64,000 nt of DNA from UM-FILTER-49-7 sp964599895 (GTDB lineage Bacteria; Acidobacteriota; Holophagae; Thermotomaculales; Thermotomaculaceae). Positions 16,951 through 23,962 of the stretch are shown here, in pieces. Each line of letters starts with the position of its first letter. Position 1 is the stretch's first letter. The notes beneath the pieces were generated by a model that worked only from the letters and a program-made list of their open reading frames with translations, had not been told where the DNA came from and did no database searches. A program made the position numbers and the translations under genes. The stretch lies in the NCBI GenBank assembly GCA_964599895.1, contig CAZRHT010000004.1:17756-81755 (forward strand). Reading direction: 5' to 3'.

Positions 16951-17564
16951 AGCAACTCCATAATTCGGAATGGGTCATTCCCTGCCCGCAGTAAAAGTGG
17001 AGGATCCACGCTCAGATCAATCACTGTAGATGGGAGAGAATCCAGATCCCCTCCATCAATAATCATATCCACGAAATTTCCGCACCAGTCATCAATTAAG
17101 TAGGGACTGACCGCCGGGGCCTCAGAAGATGGATTGGCACTCGTTGTCACAATGGGATGGCCAAGCAGCTCCACAATGGATTGGCAAATAGGATTTTCTG
17201 TTACCCGGATTCCGATTGTTTTCTTTTTGCTCTGCATCAATTTCGGAATCTCACGGGATGCCTGCAATACAACCGTATATGGACCCGGCAGCATCTTTCG
17301 CATCAACTTGTACGCGCTGTTCGATACATTACGTGCGTATCGGGACAAATCCTTCAAATCTGCGCACAAAATACTAAACTGCTTCGTATTGTCTCTGCCC
17401 TTGATCCGACGGATCCGTTCAATCCCCTTCCTCGAGTAAATAGAACACCCGATACCGTAAATCGTGTCCGTGGGATATACAATCACGCCGTCATCGGCCA
17501 GTATTTCAACTGCCCGGTTGATCCTGTCCAATTGTGGTGTTTCCGGGTGAACCTGGATGATCAA
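16947..17564 (-). CDS. yciO: YrdC-domain protein, YciO subfamily
   Basis: A 205-residue YrdC/Sua5 fold protein. The start IIQVHPETPQLDRINRAVEIL and the pattern GVIVYPTDTIYGIGC, RIRRIKG, FSILCADLKDLSRYA and KTIGIRV follow YciO more closely than TsaC. Related TsaC/Sua5 enzymes make threonylcarbamoyl-AMP for tRNA t6A; the YciO branch is less well defined. A tsaE gene occurs at 29 kb. The start is TTG, with GGAGG 4 bases upstream. Confidence 0.85.
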   Translation of the reverse strand: MIIQVHPETPQLDRINRAVEILADDGVIVYPTDTIYGIGCSIYSRKGIERIRRIKGRDNTKQFSILCADLKDLSRYARNVSNSAYKLMRKMLPGPYTVVLQASREIPKLMQSKKKTIGIRVTENPICQSIVELLGHPIVTTSANPSSEAPAVSPYLIDDWCGNFVDMIIDGGDLDSLPSTVIDLSVDPPLLLRAGNDPFRIMELL

Positions 17565-17867
17565 AGCGCCTCCTTTTCATTCAAGATATCTTACAGCAAG
17601 TGCGGTTACAGCGCAATGGTGAACCCTGCGACAAGACAGAGCGACTGCCAAATGAAAGAGTGTCATTGAAATGAGGGCCTTTTCTTCCGTTTTCGACGAC
17701 ACCTGTTTGCCCCTTCACTCATCAGACACCACTCTTCTCCCAAACTATCCAATGTCCACGGCTGCAGAATCGCCCTTCCCCGCCATTCTGGCAGGAAGAC
17801 CGTGTCAAGGTGGCATGAACCCATTACATTTGACACAGAAAATGCCTGTTTTTCACCATGTGGAACC
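17565..17867. other. Gene-free part of the divergent yciO/mfd spacer, with possible enhancer repeats
   Basis: No convincing gene. A possible yciO promoter reads on the minus strand as TTGCGC (17616-17611), 17 bases, TAAGAT (17593-17588). A 7-base inverted repeat GTGTCAA (17802-17808) and TTGACAC (17830-17836), 21 bases apart, is centred about 75 bases upstream of the predicted start of the small RNA, a normal distance for a sigma-54 enhancer site. Confidence 0.45.
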
Positions 17868-17883
17868 TGGCATAGGGCTTGCA
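17868..17883 (+). promoter_or_regulatory. Sigma-54-type (-24/-12) promoter
   Basis: TGGCATAGGGCTTGCA matches the sigma-54 pattern TGGCACG-N4-TTGCW at all but two positions. The invariant GG (17869-17870) and GC (17881-17882) have the exact required spacing. Transcription would start near 17894. It faces no protein gene before the terminator at 18005-18036. Confidence 0.55.
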
Positions 17884-17893
17884 TGCTTTATAT

Positions 17894-18036
17894 GTTGCTG
17901 AAGCAGTTTCCATTTCAGGCCATCTCCCCTCAACACCCCGGGAATGGAAACAGGCATTTGGATGAGCATGACCTCCATTCAACTCTCCACCAAATGCCAA
18001 CCCCAAACCGGCCCTCGCCCCGGGCCGGTTTTTTTT
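17894..18036 (+). ncRNA. Candidate structured small RNA with intrinsic terminator
   Basis: About 143 nt between the -24/-12 promoter and a strong terminator, with no reading frame or ribosome binding site. Hairpin 1 pairs GTTTCCATT (17906-17914) with AATGGAAAC (17943-17951) and can extend by a T-G and a C-G pair. Hairpin 2 pairs GGCATTTGG (17953-17961) with CCAAATGCC (17990-17998). The large loops are CU-rich (ATCTCCCCT, ACCTCCA, CTCTCCA) and could pair with GGAGG ribosome binding sites. The U tail would suit Hfq, which is encoded in this window. It does not resemble 6S, SRP RNA, RNase P RNA or tmRNA. An mfd leader is the main alternative, but the terminator sits 96 bases before mfd. Confidence 0.5.
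18005..18036 (+). terminator. Strong intrinsic terminator in the yciO/mfd spacer
   Basis: AAACCGGCCC (18005-18014) pairs with GGGCCGGTTT (18022-18031), followed by further T to 18036. The T tract exists only on the plus strand. No plus-strand protein gene precedes it, so it implies an upstream noncoding transcript. Confidence 0.85.
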
Positions 18037-18131
18037 GTGCCAACTCTTTGATTTCTTTAAAGCCCGCGACCCTTAAACACCTTCTCTTCTCCCCACACAC
18101 ACTATGTTACAATCCGCAAAGGGAGGTTTGT

Positions 18132-21100
18132 GTGAACCTGAAACGCGTTGCTTTTTCTATTTTTTCCGATAAATTTAATCTGTGTGAGAAAACCCTGCCA
18201 CCGCTGCCCGGCTCCCTTCTCACACTCTTTCTCGCTTTCCTGAAAGAAAAAACCGGAAAACCGATCTTACTGGTTGCTGCCGATGAAAATTCTGTTTATA
18301 CAATCAAACAGGACCTGCCTCAAGTCAACATCCTACCTGAAACTGCAGTCATGCCTTCAACCTTTCTGTCTCCTCACTTGAAGGTTAAGCGACAATATTT
18401 CAATGCATTAAAGTCACTGGTTTCACCCTCGGGAGTCGCAATAACCGTGGCCCACCCGACAGCCTTGATGAGGCGTTTCCCGGATTCAGAAACAATTCTC
18501 TCACTCTTTCTTTCCATCGAAGCAGAAGAAGAGGTGTCTGTGATGGAATTGGCCGGACGGCTGACCCGACTCGGGTACGAATCTACCGATGTGGTTCGAA
18601 CACGGGAAGAATTCTCCCGGAGGGGCAACATTATTGATGTTTTTCCGATTAATCTGGACACTCCCGTTCGGATAGAAACAGAGTTCGACATTGTCTCTTC
18701 CATCCGGAGTTTTGACCCGATTACCCAGCGATCCATGACGGAAGTGGACAAGGTGGACATTTTCCCGGTACGACTGTTTCCGGATACACCGGAAAACAGG
18801 GAAGAGCTGGCCGCCCTGTTCTCAAAGGAATTTTCGAATCCCGATCTGGCACTGTCACTGGAGGAAAAACTGAACCTGATTCGAAGTGGAGAAATTGAAG
18901 GTTTTGACCACTATTTTCACCTTCTCTGGCCGAAAAACAGCCTAGAAACTCTCTTCGAAGAGCATTTTATTGTTATCCTCGACCCTGCCGGCGTTCATGA
19001 TGTCGCGGATGCCTTCCTGAAGAAAGCTGAAAATGACTATGAACAGGCCGCGCCGCAGGGTTATCTCGGTTTGAACCCCGGGTCTCATTTCCTTTCCGGG
19101 AAAGAGCTGTTCGATTTTTTTGATTCCCATGACAATGCAATTGTTGCCGGCATCGGCGCTCCGGGGCCCTTCAGGCCACTGTCCATCGGCGGCAAAACAG
19201 CAGCTGTCACGGAAACTATTGTCGGTACGTTGAAAAAAATGCCCGTGATTCTCGGTGTCCGCAGTCCGGGAGAAGCTGAACGGATCGAAAACTTCCTCTT
19301 TGAGAATGGTATTGCCTATTCCAGAAAACCTGTCGAAAGAAAAGCCGTTCTAATGGAAGAAACAATCTACCGGAGCGGTTTCGAAATTGAGGGCCGACTC
19401 AGTTTTCTCACCACTGCCGACCTCTTCCCCGGACGAAGGAGTGAAGGACAGCGTCCGGTTCACACCCCCTTTTTCTCTGATTTTTCAGACATCAAACCAG
19501 GAGACCACGTTGTTCACCTGGATTATGGCATCGCTCGATATCAAGGTTTGAAAATTATGTCAGTGGATGAAGCATCGGAAGAGTGCCTGGAGTTGGTATT
19601 TCATGGAAAATCCAGAGTTATGCTGCCGGTATCCCGTCTCCATCTGCTCCAGAAATACCAGGGATCCGGAGGAACTGTTCAGTTGTCCAGTCTCCGCTCA
19701 ACTTCTTGGCAAAAAGTGAAAAAAAGGATTCAGAAGGAAGTATCACAACACGCGGAAGAATTACTCAAGCTTTACGCAAAAAGAAAACTGGCCAAAGGCA
19801 TTGCATTTCCTGCAGATTCCATCTGGCAACGGGAGTTTGAAGAAATCTTCCCGTACGATGAAACGGAAGATCAGATCCAGGCTATTGAAGAAATTAAGAA
19901 AGACATGGAAGCTGCGGCTCCGATGGATAGACTGCTTTGCGGGGACGTCGGGTTCGGCAAAACGGAAGTGGCAATGCGTGCCGTTTTCAAAGCAGTGGAC
20001 AATGGCAGGCAGGTGATGGTGTTGGCCCCTACAACAGTGCTTGCTTTTCAGCACTATCAAACCTTCCAGGAACGGTTCAGACGCTTTCCGATCGAAATCC
20101 GAATGCTCTCTCGTTTTGTTTCTCCTGTCGATCAACGGAAAACCCTTGGTGATGTAGCCTGTGGCGATGTGGATATCATCATCGGCACTCACCGCCTCCT
20201 CTCAAAGGACGTAATCGTCCCGAAATTGGGGCTCCTTATCGTGGATGAAGAACAAAAATTCGGTGTGCTTCATAAAGAAAGAATGAAAATGTTAAAACAA
20301 AACATAGAGGTGCTGTCCCTCAGTGCCACTCCGATTCCACGCACACTGAACATGTCGGTAATGGGATTAAAGGATATCAGCATCATCGAATCACCACCCC
20401 GGGACCGCCTTGCAATTAATACCTACCACATCGTGTTTGATCCTCTTACTATTTCGGAAGCGATTCAATTCGAAATGAAACGGGGAGGGCAGATCTATTT
20501 CGTCAATAACCACGTGCAGACAATTGATACACTGGCACAAACCGTTCGAAAACTCGCCCCGCCCGAGACACGGATCGCTGTCGCACATGGACAACTTCCT
20601 GAAGCTGAACTTGAAGCTGTGATGCTTCGATTTTTCCGCCATGAAATTGACATCCTTGTCAGTACCGCAATCATTGAGAACGGTATGGATGTTTCCGTCG
20701 CGAACACCATGTTCATCAACGAAGCCCACACCTTCGGGTTATCCCAGCTGTACCAACTCAGGGGTCGAATCGGACGGTCTGATAAGCCCTCATATGCCTA
20801 TCTCATCACACCGGGGAAACAAAAACTGACCGAAGTCGCGAGAAAGAGACTTCAGGCGCTGGAAGAATTTTCGCATCTCGGGGCCGGTTTTCGAATCGCT
20901 ATGCTGGATCTGGAGCTTCGGGGCGCCGGGGATATTCTCGGTGCACGACAGAGCGGTCACATTAATTCAGTCGGGTTTGAGATGTACCTGAAAATGTTGG
21001 AAAATGCAGTTAAAAATCTCAAATCATTAAATGAAGAAGTCGAAGAAGAAACCGTCCTTGAAATCGGTCAATGGGGCCGCATCCCATCCGATTATATTGA

Positions 21101-21479
21101 AAGCAGTTCTGTTCGTCTGTCATTTTATCGACGTATGAACATGGCCACTTCAACAGCCACATTGAAGCAAACTGTGGATGAGATGGTGGATCGTTTCGGC
21201 ACGCTGCCGCCCTCGGTCCTGGCACTCACCTCGGGCCAACGTGTCCGGCTCATTGCAAGAAAGCTTGGGATTCTGGCCATTTCCTTCAAGGGAAATATCT
21301 GCACCGTGACCCCCGGTGAAAATCACTTGCTTGATGTGGTAAAACTCCTTCAGATTCTCCCTAAAGTACCCGGCGCTACCCTCGACTCCAGCGGTTTTTT
21401 CCAGATTGAAAAGTCTGCAAATGAAGAGATTGAAAAGTTCATTTCGCGAATTGGAGAGCTTCTCGTCACCTTTTCTTGA
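18132..21479 (+). CDS. mfd: Transcription-repair coupling factor Mfd
   Basis: A 1115-residue DNA translocase that removes stalled RNA polymerase and recruits UvrA. Visible parts are the UvrB-like N-terminal modules (about 1-400), the polymerase-binding CarD-like domain beginning near 460 (PGDHVVHLDYGIARYQGL), the RecG-like motor with Walker A CGDVGFGKTE and box II DEEQ, motif VI QLRGRIGRS, and the C-terminal TRCF domain. The GTG start is set by GGGAGG five bases upstream; the open frame continues 110 codons further but crosses the small-RNA terminator. A TGTTACAAT extended -10 lies at 18106-18114. Confidence 0.96.
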   Translation: MNLKRVAFSIFSDKFNLCEKTLPPLPGSLLTLFLAFLKEKTGKPILLVAADENSVYTIKQDLPQVNILPETAVMPSTFLSPHLKVKRQYFNALKSLVSPSGVAITVAHPTALMRRFPDSETILSLFLSIEAEEEVSVMELAGRLTRLGYESTDVVRTREEFSRRGNIIDVFPINLDTPVRIETEFDIVSSIRSFDPITQRSMTEVDKVDIFPVRLFPDTPENREELAALFSKEFSNPDLALSLEEKLNLIRSGEIEGFDHYFHLLWPKNSLETLFEEHFIVILDPAGVHDVADAFLKKAENDYEQAAPQGYLGLNPGSHFLSGKELFDFFDSHDNAIVAGIGAPGPFRPLSIGGKTAAVTETIVGTLKKMPVILGVRSPGEAERIENFLFENGIAYSRKPVERKAVLMEETIYRSGFEIEGRLSFLTTADLFPGRRSEGQRPVHTPFFSDFSDIKPGDHVVHLDYGIARYQGLKIMSVDEASEECLELVFHGKSRVMLPVSRLHLLQKYQGSGGTVQLSSLRSTSWQKVKKRIQKEVSQHAEELLKLYAKRKLAKGIAFPADSIWQREFEEIFPYDETEDQIQAIEEIKKDMEAAAPMDRLLCGDVGFGKTEVAMRAVFKAVDNGRQVMVLAPTTVLAFQHYQTFQERFRRFPIEIRMLSRFVSPVDQRKTLGDVACGDVDIIIGTHRLLSKDVIVPKLGLLIVDEEQKFGVLHKERMKMLKQNIEVLSLSATPIPRTLNMSVMGLKDISIIESPPRDRLAINTYHIVFDPLTISEAIQFEMKRGGQIYFVNNHVQTIDTLAQTVRKLAPPETRIAVAHGQLPEAELEAVMLRFFRHEIDILVSTAIIENGMDVSVANTMFINEAHTFGLSQLYQLRGRIGRSDKPSYAYLITPGKQKLTEVARKRLQALEEFSHLGAGFRIAMLDLELRGAGDILGARQSGHINSVGFEMYLKMLENAVKNLKSLNEEVEEETVLEIGQWGRIPSDYIESSSVRLSFYRRMNMATSTATLKQTVDEMVDRFGTLPPSVLALTSGQRVRLIARKLGILAISFKGNICTVTPGENHLLDVVKLLQILPKVPGATLDSSGFFQIEKSANEEIEKFISRIGELLVTFS

Positions 21480-21569
21480 GTTGAGTTTCATCTTCTGCTT
21501 CTCACCTGGCGACCCTCTGTTGGTCTCAATTCTACACCCGCACCAATGCCTGCAAAATCTTTCAAACAG

Positions 21570-21599
21570 TTGACCTTTCCCGAATCTCCATGTTACAAT
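21570..21599 (+). promoter_or_regulatory. Promoter of the MglA-like operon
   Basis: TTGACC (21570-21575) and TACAAT (21594-21599) are separated by 18 bases, with an extended TGT before the -10. It lies in the spacer after mfd and about 30 bases before the TTG start. Confidence 0.6.
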
Positions 21600-21629
21600 G
21601 CTTTTGAATTTGACGCAACGGAGGCCGGG

Positions 21630-22799
21630 TTGGTTTTTTTCAATTATTCCACCATGCAAATGGTGATTAAGGTCGTATATTACGGCCCCGGTCTGTGCGG
21701 CAAAACCACCAATCTCGAGTATATTTATTCCAAAACTGCCTCCAATTCCCGCGGCGAAATGGTAAGCCTTGAAACGGAAACCGACAGAACCCTCTTCTTC
21801 GATCTGCTTCCCATTGATGTCGGTGTCATTGGCGGTTTCAAAACCCGTTTTCAGCTTTATACTGTGCCCGGTCAGGTTTTTTACAATTCAACCCGGAAAC
21901 TTGTATTAAAGGGTGTGGACGGCATTATTTTTGTCGCAGATTCCCAGACGCCCATGCTGGACGCCAATCTGGAAAGCTATGAAAACATGAAAGAAAACCT
22001 AAGAGAACTGGATGTTGACATTCATTCCATACCCATAGTTCTCCAATACAACAAACGGGACCTGAAGAACATTGTGCCTCTGGAGGAGCTCAACGCAAAA
22101 CTGAATATTGATGGCCTTCCCTTCGTTGAATCCTCCGCCATAAACGGAAAAGGTGTATTTGACACATTGAAGCTGGCATCAAAGCACACGTTGCTTTATG
22201 TCAAGAAAAAGATGGCTGCACCACCGCAAAAGAAAGAACCAGCAGCATCATCTTCTGTGGCGAAGGAAATATCGCCCTCACCTGACCCGGAACCGGAAGC
22301 CTCGCTCCAACCTGCTCAATTAGCAGAAGAAGAAAAGGAAGCTGCAACTGAACCCATCCGTGAAGTCAGCGCTGCTTATCTGAAGGATACTTCGGGAAGT
22401 GGTACTGACGAGATGCCGGGTAATACTCCGCAGGATAATCCCGCTCCCCCTAATGAATCGGATACCAGACCGCAACACGTCCACGCTGCGCCTCAATTGA
22501 CCATGGACGACCTCCTGGATGAACCGGAAGAGCCAAAGAAGAAAAAGAAAATTGCAACTTCTATGGATGTGGATGATCTCCTCAGTGGTCTGGTACCATC
22601 CAAGCAGACTTTCATAAAGAAAATGACATTTTCCTACAAGCCGGAGGAATTTAAACAGATCAGCAAGGCTAATATCATCATTGAGTTCAAAGATGAATCC
22701 GGAGACGTAATAGACATGCAACAATTCACCACACAAATGCATAAAAAGGACAGCACAAAGAAAGCTCTGATGAAGCTGTTGATCGATCTGGAGTCATGA
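21630..22799 (+). CDS. MglA-like small GTPase with long C-terminal extension
   Basis: A 389-residue protein. Residues 1-190 are an MglA-type Ras-like GTPase: P-loop GPGLCGKTTN, G3 TVPGQ, G4 NKRD and G5 SSA. MglA sets cell polarity for gliding or type IV pilus motility and fits the pil genes. Unlike typical MglA (about 195 residues), it continues with a Pro/Glu/Ala-rich linker (195-320), a basic KKKKK patch and a folded-looking C-terminal domain (about 330-389). The start is TTG, with GGAGG 5 bases upstream, which yields the normal VFFNYS N terminus. It overlaps the LolA-like gene by 4 bases. Confidence 0.85.
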   Translation: MVFFNYSTMQMVIKVVYYGPGLCGKTTNLEYIYSKTASNSRGEMVSLETETDRTLFFDLLPIDVGVIGGFKTRFQLYTVPGQVFYNSTRKLVLKGVDGIIFVADSQTPMLDANLESYENMKENLRELDVDIHSIPIVLQYNKRDLKNIVPLEELNAKLNIDGLPFVESSAINGKGVFDTLKLASKHTLLYVKKKMAAPPQKKEPAASSSVAKEISPSPDPEPEASLQPAQLAEEEKEAATEPIREVSAAYLKDTSGSGTDEMPGNTPQDNPAPPNESDTRPQHVHAAPQLTMDDLLDEPEEPKKKKKIATSMDVDDLLSGLVPSKQTFIKKMTFSYKPEEFKQISKANIIIEFKDESGDVIDMQQFTTQMHKKDSTKKALMKLLIDLES

Positions 22800-23353
22800 A
22801 AATTCTCTTTCTCATCCCCCTGCTTTTCCTCCAGTTCCCGGATTCTTTCATCAAGTTGGACACTTTCCAGGTAGCTTTTGAGCAAACAACAGTGAGTCCG
22901 CTCTTCCCGGAAATCAAAGATTCAGGCATTCTGTCTATCAGCGGTTGCCATTTCAGGTTTGAATACACAACAAACGAAAAACGGATTACCATCGGCGACT
23001 GTCGGAATGTATACCAATTTTCGGAAGGCGAATCCAAACCAATGGTACTCAAATGGGATGAAATCAAATCCAACCCCTTTCTTCAGCTCTTGATCAACAG
23101 GGAGGCGATAAAAACGGAGTTTGTCATCAAGAAACTCTCTGATGCTCCACTCGTTTATCGCCTGGTCCCACGAAAACAGGCACCGGACATGCCGTTCACC
23201 ATGATAAAACTGACCCTGGATAAGTCCGGCGTTCAACCGGTTAAAATTGAGATTATTGATGAAACCGACCAGGTTATTACCTACAGGTTCTCCGATTTTC
23301 ATGCCGGACTGTCGCTGGCTCCACAACTGTTTAACGCGGAGGGAGTAAAATGA
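22796..23353 (+). CDS. LolA-like periplasmic lipoprotein carrier
   Basis: A 185-residue protein with a short signal sequence MKILFLIPLLFLQFP. It has the LolA pattern: FQVAFEQTTVS near the start, DSGILSISGCHFRFEY, an ITIGDCRNVYQFSEG strand and PFLQLLI in the middle. LolA-type beta half-barrels ferry lipoproteins from the inner to the outer membrane. The match is by pattern rather than exact motif, so a lipid-binding relative is possible. It is translationally coupled on both sides (ATGA overlaps). Confidence 0.65.
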   Translation: MKILFLIPLLFLQFPDSFIKLDTFQVAFEQTTVSPLFPEIKDSGILSISGCHFRFEYTTNEKRITIGDCRNVYQFSEGESKPMVLKWDEIKSNPFLQLLINREAIKTEFVIKKLSDAPLVYRLVPRKQAPDMPFTMIKLTLDKSGVQPVKIEIIDETDQVITYRFSDFHAGLSLAPQLFNAEGVK

Positions 23354-23916
23354 AAAGCGCTTTCTTTCTGATTCTGTTCTTGATATCAATGTCTGCCAAT
23401 GCTGTTGAAATCAAAGGAAATGTATCTGATGAAACAGGAAAACCAGTTGCCCATTCGCCGGTGTTTTTGGTAATGAAACGGGTTGTCTTTAATATTCGCA
23501 GCCTCAAATACGAAGAAGTTGAAAGCAAGACGGTTGCCACAGAAACAGACGCCCATGGGCTCTACAGGGCAACAGTAGATATCGACCATTATTTCAACCG
23601 CTTCTATCTCTATTTTCACGGGAAAGGATTCGATTTTGCTCAATTTCTTCGTCCGGAACCAGAAGACATCACCAGGCAGGTACAGAAAGGAACCGAAATT
23701 GTGGTCAATCGGGTACTCAAGACCAACCCGCTATGGAGTGACCTGCAGATTGTACTGAAAGCCCTGGATCATGAATCTGAACGGTATAAAATCCTGAGAA
23801 AATATGGATTTCCTGAAAGACGGGAACAACGCCAGGACGGTTCGGAGAAGTGGTATTACTTTGACCTGGATAAGGAATTTATAGTCGGCGCGCCCGCAAA
23901 AGAAAATACCAACTGA
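23350..23916 (+). CDS. Secreted protein with carboxypeptidase-regulatory-like domain
   Basis: A 188-residue protein with signal peptide MKSAFFLILFLISMSANA. An Ig-like carboxypeptidase-regulatory fold spans about 22-95 (VEIKGNVSDETGKPVAHSPVFLV, TDAHGLYRATVDI). The C-terminal part (100-188) is helical and unrecognised, with a Tyr/Trp-rich end. Likely periplasmic or surface attached. It is the third gene of the mglA-lolA-like run, joined by a 4-base overlap, so it may share a role in envelope or motility. Confidence 0.6.
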   Translation: MKSAFFLILFLISMSANAVEIKGNVSDETGKPVAHSPVFLVMKRVVFNIRSLKYEEVESKTVATETDAHGLYRATVDIDHYFNRFYLYFHGKGFDFAQFLRPEPEDITRQVQKGTEIVVNRVLKTNPLWSDLQIVLKALDHESERYKILRKYGFPERREQRQDGSEKWYYFDLDKEFIVGAPAKENTN

Positions 23917-23962
23917 CCTGGGGCAAACAACAGCAAGCTTCCATCCCTTGGAGAATATGAAT

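Noticed and set aside
17802..18131. A 110-codon N-terminal extension of Mfd
   Set aside because: It would cross a strong intrinsic terminator and the small-RNA hairpins; the GTG at 18132 has a good ribosome binding site and gives a normal Mfd length.
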